Positions 34,271 through 44,800 of a stretch of DNA of 64,000 nt are shown piece after piece. Below the pieces are notes generated by a model, which did not search any database, had not been told where the DNA came from, and saw only the letters and a program-made list of their open reading frames with translations. The translations under genes were made by a program, and so were the position numbers. The stretch is from Rhytidiadelphus loreus (Eukaryota; Streptophyta; Bryopsida; Hypnales; Hylocomiaceae): assembly GCA_947034895.1 (NCBI GenBank), contig OX344764.1:66507348-66571347 (forward strand). The letters are read 5' to 3'. How positions within the stretch are numbered: position 1 is the stretch's first letter; the number at the start of each line of letters is the position of its first letter.

Positions 34271-35258
34271 TTAACCCCTTCACCCCTCAACGCCCAAGGG
34301 GCCTAAAAATGGCCTCTCCAAGTTTCAAGTCCAATTCAAAGTGCTGTAACTTTTGCATCCAATGTCCAAATTCAATGAAAACTATTGGAAAATTTGCGCT
34401 CTCTTTTCTAGTTTGTGTGGTAAAATTTTCAGATCAATCCAAGATGTACTGATTTTTTGTAAGCCAATCGAAATTCAGACGTTCAAGTTGAGTTCACCAA
34501 ACTGCTAATGATGGCTGCAACTTCGGGGACTTGTATCTCATTCATCCAATGTTTGTTTTCAAAAAAAATTGTTGGGTTATGTTCCCCTCTAAATCTAGTT
34601 ATTGTGGAAAAAATTTCATGTCAATCCAAGTTGTTTTGAAGGTTTGGGAGCAATTCGAAGTTCAAAATCCCGACATTTTTGGACTACAGCAAACTTCCGC
34701 AGCTTGTTTCTTCTTCATATAGTGTCCGTTTGCAATAAAAGTTTTTGGAAAAGTTGCGCATACTAGTCTAGTTTGTGTAGCTAAAATTGCATTTTAATCC
34801 ATAAAGTTATGAGTGACTGAGAAGAATTTTAGTAGAAGGAGGTTCAGCTTTAGATGTGTTTTCCTGCAACTTTTCTTGCTATTTTTTGACATTTGAATGC
34901 CATTTTGCAGACACAATGAGTCAATTCAATGATGCTTTTTTTTCACCAATGTGTTTGAATGTTGATTTTGAATCACTTTGTAGTTAAAAAAAATTTCATT
35001 TGAGGAGGTCTAGAAATCAAATTTCACCTCCAAATGTGTTTCTAGGAAAATTTCAGCATCTTTTTTTTACACTAAAACATTATAATCTTGCAATCTACAC
35101 AGTCAAATGACTTCAAATTTGATTTACGCCATCTACAACATCTACACTACAAGATTGTACAGTTGAGATTTTTATACCTTACTAACATTTTGAAATGTAT
35201 CACTTCAAAAGCAATGATGTTTTTAAACCCAAAAAGGCCTTGGGCCTTGGGGGGTTAA
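34271..35258 (+). mobile_element. TTAA-bounded element S1
   Basis: The left end TTAACCCCTTCACCCC... with CGCCCAAGGGGCC is mirrored at the right end, whose reverse complement is TTAACCCCCCAAGGCCCAAG. Its body is homologous to 48672-49848. It has no coding frame. TTAA at both edges recalls TTAA-targeting elements such as piggyBac, but no transposase is present to confirm this. Confidence 0.6.
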
Positions 35259-36170
35259 GCCCCGAGGCCTTTTCTCCATGAAAACACACTCAAAACTGCC
35301 ACTTCTATTGCAAAGAGCAAAAAACTATAAAAATTGTTTTTTATTTGCATATATAACCATAGGATCTTATACTAGACTATTATGAAAATGTACACAAGAA
35401 ATTTCAGAAACTTTGATCAAATAAATTGCAAGATATTTGCATTGAAAGTGAAGAAAACAAGTTTTTTCGCACCTTGCTTGACTAGATTTTTGGGCTTTGA
35501 ACCTATTTAACTTAAATTTTTTGTATTTTTGATTTTGATTTTTTAAGTTTATATGTTGAATACTTCAGTTGGGAATCTAGGAAAAAAAATTCAAGAAAAA
35601 AACACTAAATTTTTACTCATTAAAAAATTATTAAGTAGAAGTAGGTTCAAGATTGAAGGAATAACTAAATCGATAATAGCTCTAAGACAAAATTGAAATA
35701 CCATAATTCCAACAGTGAGATTGTTCTAGAAAGCAAATTCAACCTTGTCTAACTATTTTTTTCTGAAAATTTTAAAATTTGCATTAAAAAATGAATCCTA
35801 AAAGTTATTTTTTCAAGAAGATGCTTAGATTGCCCAAAAAACTGAGATTGTCCATAACTTTTTCATTATTAGTCCAAATAGAATGAATCAAAGCTTCAAA
35901 TGTAGACAAAATGACATAGATTTGGGAAAAAATATTTAAGAAATTTATTTTGACTTTTTGTGACTTTTTTATGCTGCCTGTCAAACTCTATTTTTGGCAT
36001 AACTTTTTCTCCCGGGCACCAATTGAAATAAAAATTATATATCCACAAATCTCTCGTAGAACTGCACAACCTCAAAAAATCCCAAAAAAATTCTCTACAA
36101 ATTGAGGTCACAGGAACCTACCCGGACCCAAATTGTCCCCTAACGGGACAAACGGGCCTTTAGGGGTTAA
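35255..36170. mobile_element. TTAA-bounded element S2, abutting S1
   Basis: It starts TTAAGCCCCGAGGCC and ends GGGCCTTTAGGGGTTAA, so its ends are inverted and share the TTAA with S1. It is AT-rich and non-coding. Both elements lie inside the MULE and so are probably younger than it. Confidence 0.5.
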
Positions 36171-36821
36171 CCTTAGCTTTGTTTATTTTGATCTCATTAT
36201 TTTACCTGGGTCCTTTAGTCCTTGGTCACTATCATCACATTCGTGCATATTCCCTCATGCACCCATACTCCCCACATGGACATGAAGATGGGGATTCCCA
36301 AAATGTTAATAATTCAAATTTCACAGAAGATAATCTTTACAAGTTGCAAGACTTAAACATATTTAAAAAATTGGAAGTTGAAATACCATATAGTTAGAAG
36401 CAACTCAACTAAGTCCGCATTCATGAACACATACACCCTACCCTGAAATTCTATTTCACAATAGCACTTTACTACTTGGACAGTTGAGGGACATAATATT
36501 TTCACTTTTACAAGAATGATGATAAAATGACCTATACTCGTATTGTGGTCTTATTTATACATACAAATTTTCTACTTTAATAAGCCTTTACGACCCACGG
36601 CCATAGGGTACATAATAATCTATCCAAATTGATGACTACTCTATTTATAACTTAAACACCTCCTGCTACATCACTAGGTTACTATAGTTTCGATTATCAT
36701 AGCAATTTCCACGGTTATAGGGCCCTAACACTACACTATTATTCTTATTTTCACACTTATTTTTACTTTTATTTTTATCTTTTGTCTCTATTTAACTTTA
36801 ACTTTTAGCAAAAAAAGTACA

Positions 36822-36886
36822 ACTTTTTGCGCTCTACGCTCACGACCCTACGCTCACTGCTCTACGCATGCAAAATAGCAATACCC
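36822..36886 (-). repeat. MULE right terminal inverted repeat
   Basis: It contains CAACTTTTTGCGCTCTACGC and ends with CATGCAAAATAGCAATACCC; the reverse complement matches 27069-27135. Confidence 0.85.
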
Positions 36887-36895
36887 TTCAAAAGC
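36887..36895 (+). repeat. MULE target-site duplication, right
   Basis: TTCAAAAGC, identical to 27060-27068. Confidence 0.85.
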
Positions 36896-36904
36896 CATTC
36901 ATGC

Positions 36905-37015
36905 ATGATTTGTGGTATGAGTTGAAAAGACAACTTATTATATATACACAGGGTAGTAGGAGGTAACACAAAGAATATGTGATATGTAAATAAGTTCATA
37001 GTTAAAAGAAGACTC
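36905..37015. repeat. Foldback-family end fragment
   Basis: It resembles the outer end of the foldback elements at 56958 and 58886: a TTATATATACACAGGGTAG..AGGAGGTAA-type order, then CATAGTTAA. The rest of that element is missing. Confidence 0.5.
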
Positions 37016-39489
37016 TGAAAACCTAAACCGCCACCCTAAATCCTAAACCTGTCACCCTGCGTAGGACATATTAGGTTTTTCGAAATTGTCTTACATGATT
37101 GTGTCATGTAGGTTACGGTCTTGTGTTTGTGCAAGACGAGGACGTCGACGGGGTCATTCTGTCACGTCGTTGTCGGCGCTCCGACGGGGTCGCGCATGGA
37201 TGAAGGTGGGCTAACCTGGCCCGAGCGCCACGTAGGCTGGGCCCACCTTTGTATGTTCGATTTAACGTCGCGCCCAAACAAGATCCAAACCACATTTTTC
37301 TTTTCCTTCCAGAATCTAGAAGAGATTTTTTGCAAGACTTAATGGATTTTGGTTGGAACTAGAAAATCACTGTTGGTGCTGATATTATTCATTGCATAGT
37401 TTCATTGCTTAGCATTGTCTTTAGGTAGGAAAATTATCCACCACCTTGGTTACTCTTTTCTATTGGCAAAATAATATGTGCTACTTTTGTTAAGTAAATT
37501 AAGTTATCACATGTGATATGAAGACTGTCATGAATGAGGTGGCTATGCATTTCTTGCAAGTAACTATCAAATTTTATATCAAATACTACATGTGAATTCA
37601 ACTTTTCAAGAGAGGTTGTTGGGTGAATGAGTTCCACTCAAGCAAGATGAGCTAATTCAAATGGTGTCCTTACTATGTTCTGTAGTGGCCCTTGATCAAG
37701 ACATCACTTTTGACTTCAATGTTAGGTTTGATTGTCCTCTTTTCTACTTGAGACATAAAATTAAAATCACCATGAAAATTGAGGCTCTATAAGAATTCAC
37801 ATTCTATGTAAGTGATCCAAATATCCTCGATAGAAAGATAAACCATGTGTTGAGAAGAATATGATAGTCTCAAATGTCCTACCTCCAAAAGTGTTGAAGA
37901 TTTGAAAGATTGATGGACCAGTTGGTTATCTTCTAACTCAAATTGCATTTAAATAGGCTATATATTGCAAGAAGCCATTTTTAGTTTATTGCTTCTCATA
38001 CCAACACATAATATCCTACAGTGGTGGTCTTTTGACAGTAATGTTTTCCTCCGACATTGTAGTGCACTCTTAGTTTGGTTTCAAAGCAGTCACGTCAAAT
38101 ATGTATTTATTCGTGTCTATTCTACAAGAGTTTGTAGTATATATAATAGTACTCACAACACTACTAACCTACTTGCTAAGTTCCACAATATAAACAAAAT
38201 ATTATCATTCGTGAGCTCACAAGCTTGAGACAATTAGTATGAATATTTTAGACAATCTACTATAGTATTTGACAAATTTTGAGATCCTTGCAAAATTCGA
38301 TGACTTACTATGATGGATTGAAATCATCTTTGCTTTTGCAGAACTAATCAAGGTTTTCAACTTTATGACATTCAATGACATTATGCTATTAAAATAGACT
38401 ATATATGTGAACATCCTTTGGTAGTTATTCTCTCTTTTTCCTCTTGACAAAATGCCTTGTTCCTTTCACAAGATGACTCTATTTGTTTTTTTTATTTTTA
38501 TTTTTGCATGTGAAGATACACTATTTTACAATGCAAATGAGCATTGTGCAAAGTATTTCCTAACTACTTGAGGATTTTGGATAAATTTCAATTAACCTTT
38601 GAACACCGCCTAGACTAATTGAAACTAGCGTATGAATGGAGTTCACTAAATTCAATTTCATCATGTCCAGATGACTTCCATCCAAGTTTTTTGTGAGGGG
38701 ATTTTGTTTGGTAATTTCTCCTCAATACTATAGTTTTATTTTTTTCTTAACTAATTTATGAACTTGAAAATTGATATTTATACTAAAACTTTATAAATAA
38801 AACATTCAAAGTAGTGAAAGCACAAATTTTAATTAAAATATGAGTAAATTCTTTTTTATAAGTCACTCCTTGAGTGTTATACATATAACAATGGTGCCAT
38901 TAAAGTATAAAAAATGTGAGTTTGATTTCAACAAGTTGACCTTAGCATTGGTGGAAACGCTTTAGCCAAACCACTCAAGCATCCATAATTTTGTTAAGTT
39001 TGTTTCTTTGTTTGTTTATGGTGAGATCTCCGGAACCATGAGTCACCTAGTTGTGTTCTTGGTACCATCAAAAAGCCCTCAACAAGGACGGATGCACGGA
39101 CTTTGTTTCGGGACATTATAGATTCACAACAAAAAAGATATTGACTTTCAAAGTTTTTATGGATTATTATTTTTTTAAATTACTTTTATTTTTATTTGGA
39201 CTGCGGCAACAATACAAGGCACACTAGATAACAATGAATATTAAACTTTCTTCCACAAGAGGTACATGTCAATCATAAGCATCCAAGTTAATGTAAAATT
39301 GTTTCCCTAACTGTAGGCATTGTGCCATGCCTTATCCTAGAGTGCTAGTCCCTGCCTAGCCAGACCCAAGGGGTTTATTCAAGATGGCGATATACTTGGT
39401 ACACTTTCTGGTACCACACCTCAGAGCCGTTAGAGGGTGCATGTCCGCTCTAATGCCAAATGCACATACGGAATTGAAACTGTAGGCGA
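37016..39489. other. Intergenic region with one GC-rich patch
   Basis: Telomere-like CCTAAATCCTAAACC near 37035. A patch at about 37110-37270 is clearly GC-rich (GACGGGGTC words repeated twice) but has no convincing coding frame. The remainder to 39489 is AT-rich, with no gene or terminal repeats seen. Confidence 0.45.
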
Positions 39490-39835
39490 TGTGGGGGCGG
39501 CTAAGTCTCACCCAAATTTTCTCAACTGGATAAAAATTTGATACCAGAGAGTTTGGCCCTTGTACCCAACGTGATCACTCCACATCTATATACGAATCTC
39601 TCAAAAACCACGCTTCAAACAGAAAAGTTAAAGATGTTAACTTTTCCAACAGGAGCAAATACTTGAACTCAAGTGATGGGCTCTTCACATTCCTCCTGTG
39701 GTAAACAAACATTTGGAAGACTCAATGACATTCTGTACATCAAAAGAGCTGTTGGCAACTCACAAGAAAACTCGTGAATCACTGGCAGTAGCAATAACAA
39801 ATCCCGATCGTTTCTGAATTCTGATGGTCATCCAC

Positions 39836-39943
39836 CAATGAAGACAATTGCTCCATTTGCTCGCGCTTCATCAGAGAAACGCTGCAAGCGTTCGATGAAA
39901 CGATTGAACATTGGTGAAAATTGTCTCCAGTACATCGATCGAG
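39836..39943 (-). pseudogene. Short coding-like segment, copy B
   Basis: Counterpart of 21655-21762, reading WRQFSPMFNRFIERLQRFSD followed by EARANGAIVFIGG and a stop. The frame is kept, with conservative differences from copy A. It may be a relic of a longer reading frame. Confidence 0.25.
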
Positions 39944-40530
39944 ATAGGTATTTACAGCGAGATAATGGCTTCAAGGGATACCTGACAAATAATACAGTTA
40001 CTCCACCGAACTTGCTGCTGCAATGCATATTCTCCATTGCAAGCAGAATGCGCTGTGTTGGGTGAGCGCATCTTTTATTGTTCTTCTTTTGTAGTTTCCG
40101 ATATATATTTAGAATAATAAAAAGATTCGCACCTTCCATCGTGTATGCGAATCCCAACCTTGTGATTCAAAAAGCCTCCATTCTCCGTGCGTCAATCACA
40201 TTGCCGCGAACCTCATGCTTATAACTGTTTTCTTGTGAAACTTTCCAGTCACTCCCGATTGCAGGTGTAATTAGAAATTCCCTCTTCACAGTGAAACAAC
40301 CACACAGTGATCCAAATTCTTCAAAACCAACTCGGTTCATTCTCCTCAACAAGAACTTGCCCATGGTAAATTGCATACCCCAAGAGATCAAATGATCGAA
40401 GAGATCTCAACTGTAACAAGAAAATCAAAACAAACACTCCATAAATGCCATAGCTTGCCTTCATTCACTGAGCAGAGAAATTTCACGTTCCAGACTCAGA
40501 CAAACCCCTCCACTGTCCACAGCCAAAGAA

Positions 40531-42147
40531 TCAAGGTTTGCTGGCAAAGCTTGGTGCAAGAGTAAAAGACACGGGGTTCAAGCAAAAGAAGTTTTCGCCA
40601 CTCTGATTCTCAGGCGGAGGTTGTATAACCTCAGATTGCATTCCATTATCAAGATCATAAACCACTCCATCACGATTGATGGTGTTAAAAACACACAATT
40701 TCCCAATTCCAAATGGTACACAAGTGTACTCCGGGTACACTAAAAGCCCCCGCCCACCAGACTTCGTGACTCTTACCACAGTCCTCAATTGCCATAACTC
40801 CTCTCCATCCGAGTACCAGAGTTCCACCACATCAATGCAATGCTCCACAACGCCGTCACGCTCTTGCTCGGAGAACAAGTAGAGCGTCCCAGAGCTCTCC
40901 AGCAGTTGAAGAGTATTGCAAAACAAAGAAAATGGGACCGCGCAAGTCCGGTCCTCCAGCCATTCCCCTTTCTCAATATCAAATGCAACAATACCTTTCT
41001 GGCCATCACCATCCAGAAACATAACGAAGTATAATACTCCATTCACGCATACTCCTACCTGGTGCTCGTTTAATCCAAATTCTGGACCACGTATGTCACT
41101 CCCTCTTTCCCATTCTGAAGTGCGAGAATCGTAAACTTCAATCCTGCGTGAGAGGTCCTTCTCTCCCAAACTCGATGCACTTCCAGCAACTATCACTTTG
41201 TAAGAGTCCGTAACAGAGTCAACCCATATGTGCAGGAGCACGGGGTTTCTGGAATAATGTAGCGGAGGCAGTTCTTTCTTCTCACCAGTCAAAAAGCTGA
41301 CGACGACGAGCTCTTCCTTGTGGGAAGACTTGGAAACATTGGCACACAGGAGGCTTCCATGTCCACAAATCGAGTATTCTTGAAACAGATTTGGATCTGG
41401 GCTTGGAAGGCATGCCAAGGTTGTCAGTCTTTGCCATTCCCCCGAGAGCAAATCAATTCCTATGCATTGCCATTCCCCATGTTTGATGAAAAAACTTAAC
41501 GCCGTGAATTCACCCTCTCCAGATATTAATCCTTGTGAACGCCGAAAAACATCCGTGTCGATGAGGTCTTTGCAGCTTTTTGACGCTGCTTTGGTATGAG
41601 TCAGATCCTTGACCGGTAACCTCTGGAATATGCCTGGTAGAGAGTCCAAGCCTTTACCATTTGCCTTCGCCCTCACTCCATTTGTTTTGACAGAAAAGTT
41701 TCGGGGTTCCCATAAACCACAGAAAATGTTCGCCAAGAGTATCCGGAGCCATTCAAAGAATCCCTTCGAGAGAAATGAACAGCCCATTACCTTCACAAAT
41801 TCATCTTCACTCTCCAGAAGAGTTTTGCGGTGTTCTGCAATGTCGATCTTAGAGCTGCCATCACGGGTGCTTCTCTGTCCATTAACATGCTTATCAGCAA
41901 TGCCGGTATTGCTGTTACGGTCACGAGCAGTTGCTTCGCTCGTCCTCTTTGCTTCGTCCTCCAGATGTCTGCTTCGTTTGGATTGCACTCCCTGCGCATT
42001 CTCGTTCGAGCTCTTCGGCGGTGGCTGAGGCTCGGGACACACCCTCCTCGGGTTCGCTTTCTTTGGTGTCTGTTGAACTGCGTCACACGGGATGGTTGCT
42101 TGCGTTGATGACTCTTCGCGTCTGTTGAAAGTAAGGACAGATTTCAC
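40531..42147 (-). CDS. F-box/kelch-like protein, copy B
   Basis: A 538-codon open frame about 98% identical in protein to copy A. It has the same F-box-like segment (LDSLPGIFQRLPVKDLTHTK) and the same blade motifs (GEWQRL, TSEWERG, GEWLED). It lacks the 10-residue insertion near position 112 and has about a dozen substitutions, several conservative (Glu to Asp, Ala to Val). Both copies are fully open, so both may be functional. Like copy A, the frame opens at GTG with an acceptor-like TTTCAACAG nearby, so the first exon or true start is unresolved; the first in-frame ATG is in VKVMGCSF. Directly upstream lies an inverted partial copy of its own coding sequence (42332-42521). Confidence 0.7.
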   Translation of the reverse strand: MKSVLTFNRREESSTQATIPCDAVQQTPKKANPRRVCPEPQPPPKSSNENAQGVQSKRSRHLEDEAKRTSEATARDRNSNTGIADKHVNGQRSTRDGSSKIDIAEHRKTLLESEDEFVKVMGCSFLSKGFFEWLRILLANIFCGLWEPRNFSVKTNGVRAKANGKGLDSLPGIFQRLPVKDLTHTKAASKSCKDLIDTDVFRRSQGLISGEGEFTALSFFIKHGEWQCIGIDLLSGEWQRLTTLACLPSPDPNLFQEYSICGHGSLLCANVSKSSHKEELVVVSFLTGEKKELPPLHYSRNPVLLHIWVDSVTDSYKVIVAGSASSLGEKDLSRRIEVYDSRTSEWERGSDIRGPEFGLNEHQVGVCVNGVLYFVMFLDGDGQKGIVAFDIEKGEWLEDRTCAVPFSLFCNTLQLLESSGTLYLFSEQERDGVVEHCIDVVELWYSDGEELWQLRTVVRVTKSGGRGLLVYPEYTCVPFGIGKLCVFNTINRDGVVYDLDNGMQSEVIQPPPENQSGENFFCLNPVSFTLAPSFASKP

Positions 42148-42331
42148 AATGACATTGCGTCAGTACTTGGAAGTGCAGTTTTGAATAGGAAGCACCTATA
42201 CATGCATTGAATACGAGCATCCACAAATCACCGTCCTCTGAGTTTGAACCGCGATTTGAAGCAAACAATACAACCTTATTTTTTGAAGAATCCAGATAAT
42301 ATCCATTGATTACTCTTGTTACTCTAGTGGA

Positions 42332-42521
42332 CGAGCGAAGCAAGTGCTTGTGACCGTAACGTAGTGCAATACCGACATTGCTGAGAAATGTGAATGGACA
42401 GAGAATCACCCGTGATGGGAGCTGTAAGATCGACGTTGTAGTACACCGCAAAACTCTTCTGGAGCGTGAAGATGAATTTGTGAAGGTAATGGACTATTCA
42501 TTTCTCTCGAAGGAATTCTTG
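42332..42521 (+). pseudogene. Inverted partial copy of the F-box coding sequence
   Basis: Read on the plus strand this is a diverged copy of F-box codons from about 70 to 145: CGAGCGAAGCAAGTGCTTGTG... through GACCGTAAC, GGACAGAGAATCACCCGTGA, CACCGCAAAACTCTTCTGGA and GATGAATTTGTGAAGGTAAT. The gene's own segment is at 41756-41942 on the opposite strand, so the two form an inverted repeat with a loop of about 390 bp. Copy A keeps only a remnant (about 24156-24185). Confidence 0.85.
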
Positions 42522-42699
42522 GAGCGCAGACATGTTTTGTAGTTGATCAAGGGTAACACACGCTATGTATCCCTCGTCGCGTAGTACTACAGCCAAGATG
42601 CTATTCACGATGGGCATTACATTGGGCGAAAGTGATTTTGTTTCGTAAGCCTAGTTGCTTCTGTGTCTAGGTCTGAAGAAACTCTTCCCTGCTGAATGT

Positions 42700-42960
42700 T
42701 AAAAAAAGTAAAAAATAAAAATAAAAATACGAAAATAAAATAAAAAAATAAAAAAGTAAAAAAGATTAAAATTTTGAATTTAAAAAAATAATTTTAAATT
42801 ATGAAAAAATTAAACTTAAAATTTTCGAATTTTTGAACTTTAAAAAATAATTTTGAATCATAAAAGAAATCAAACTAAAAAATTTTGAATTTTTGAATTT
42901 TAAAAATCTGAAAATCTGAATTTCTGAAAATGTAATTTAAATGTAAACTTAAAAAAAAAA
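42700..42960. repeat. AAAAT-rich low-complexity tract
   Basis: Runs of AAAATAAAAAT, then AATTTTGAATTT-type words. It occupies the position of the TAAAATG minisatellite in copy A. Confidence 0.8.
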
Positions 42961-44524
42961 TTAAATGATATATATCCATACAAATTTATTTATTTTTTAA
43001 TTTTCAACCCAAGCAATGATTTTTGATAACACCCAATTATTGCTAAAACATGTAGTGTACCAAAACGATGCACGTTACAGCTAAAAACGTTGCTGAAAAA
43101 CGCTGCTAAACCCTTCAAATTCTAGTCATGCGTGTCACACTGAACATACATTTGGGTCTTGCAGCACTACTGCAAAGTTTCATGCGAGGATATTGAGCAT
43201 CCTGCATGATGAGATAGAGAATGGAGAATGGTAGGGGAGAGGGTTAAATTTTGGGTTATATTTATTTTTGAATCAGCTGGACACTTAATTGAGGAACGAA
43301 GGAAAATATTGACAGAACCTGCGGAGCGAACGTCATGGCAAAAGCGGAACATCCATCAGACCAACTGAAAGCAGCAGCTAAACAATGCACCCCAAGTTCA
43401 AGATGCCTAAGTGCCGAACGGTAGAGAAGACCATTATTCTTACTCCAACTTTACAAACAGGAATTGAGGAAACCACGTCGTCAACAGTGAGCCACAGGTG
43501 AAGAGTGCAAAAAAACTTGACTCAATACTATTCCCGATACTTCATGTTTAAATCGGACGGGCCTAAATCTGATAATTAATAAAAGTAAAATCCAAGCGGT
43601 TTCACAATCCTGCTCAAGTACAATGGACATAGTATACTCTAGAAAAAAATTGCGATCTTCCCACTACAGTAGACTCTTTCCAAGTTTATCTGGGTTTCAA
43701 ATGTTGCTATCGAACTTCAGATCTACCAACATCAAATCTAGAATTTAGAGCACAGAAAACACTGGTGAAAGAACAACCCAACGCAAGTACAACATATTCG
43801 ATCGATCTCCAGCAATTCAACATGAAAAAGCTTCAATATTTTTCTGGGAAATTTCCTTAAAACGGCAGTATTCCATATTCATTCATTTCTAGGACCGGTA
43901 GAGAATTCAGACCGCACGGTCTAAACGTGAAAGTGCCAAGTTTGTGGAATACCGACATTTTAACTAAGTGTCGGTTCGCACCAGTAATTCAGAACATCAT
44001 GATAGAGAGCTCCAATCCATGTTATTTACCTCAGGCACGGATGCAAGGGTGATTCGCATCTTAAATCCGATACAGAGTGACATTCGCCATGGCCTTCTGC
44101 TCTGAATCTGGGCTCCATCACGTACAGACCACAAGGCAGCTGAGAGATCGAGAAAATGGGTACAGCGAGGTAGCAAAGCAAGATCGATGAGCTTGCGGAT
44201 GTTCCCTGAAACACAGAAGAGAATCGAAATCCACTTAGATCAATGCATGCTCCGATCCGTGCACTGAAATTTTCCATTTCACCTACGAGATCGATCTATT
44301 GCACTCAGAAACATAATTTACACTCGGAAGATACACAACGTAGAACACTAGCAAGATTAGCTAAAGGTCGCCAGCAACAATGTAAATGTCTCGCAAACCT
44401 TACCGACAGAGTAATTACACAATGTGCCTCTTCTCCACAATTGCAAGAGTGCCTCTTATATGGCCCATACAGACAAATTGTGCGCCTGTCGGTACGGAGT
44501 ACAGACAGTGCATGTACAGACTTC
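42961..44524. other. Right flank of duplication copy B
   Basis: Homologous to 24480-25790, with indels. Short open frames at 44026-44277 and 44243-44614 are not conserved as frames in copy A. No gene recognised. Confidence 0.45.
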
Positions 44525-44800
44525 AGTATAGTAGGACCACCCATACCTAATCACTTAAGCATCTGTAGAACAAATGGTGAGCAGTTGGCTGCGTTTGAAA
44601 ATTTTCCCATGTAGGAAGATAGAAAATATTGGGACTGCAAAATTTTCAGAATTTTATTTGCAAAACTGAAATTTCTGTGAATTTTAGAAGGCAAAAAGTG
44701 TTCCGAACCTATACATAACATTTTAGAGTCTTGCAATTCCACTCATAGGGGAGACTAGTTACTACTCATAGGTACAAATTTCAAAATAATAAATGTTGTA
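44525..44800 (+). repeat. Dispersed repeat copy, pair of 3259-3510
   Basis: Aligned in the same orientation with 3259-3510. It continues through ACATGGCATTTAGCAATTGG, the unoccupied counterpart of the site where the CACTA MITE sits at 3513. Confidence 0.75.

Larger units (their letters stand above)
27069..36886. mobile_element. 9.8-kb Mutator-like element (MULE)
   Basis: The element is defined by inverted ends, left AGACGATGCTATTTTGCG... and right (reverse complement) GGGTATTGCTATTTTGCA..., about 54 of 60 core bases identical, and by a perfect 9-bp target duplication TTCAAAAGC. The ends carry repeated GCGTAG/GAGCGTA words, plausible transposase-binding sites. Inside, on the minus strand, is a broken zinc-finger plus SWIM transposase. 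An acidic minus-strand fragment and a plus-strand methyltransferase-like fragment follow, then two abutting TTAA-bounded elements inserted later (34271-36170). Nine-base duplications and a SWIM protein agree on the MULE superfamily. The perfect target duplication suggests it has not been there very long, although the genes are broken. Confidence 0.85.
39490..44440. repeat. Segmental duplication, copy B
   Basis: Direct duplicate of 21340-25790. It differs by indels, including extra sequence near 39540-39600, 40085-40160 and 42340-42530, and by a different simple-sequence block. It carries the second F-box gene. Confidence 0.85.
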
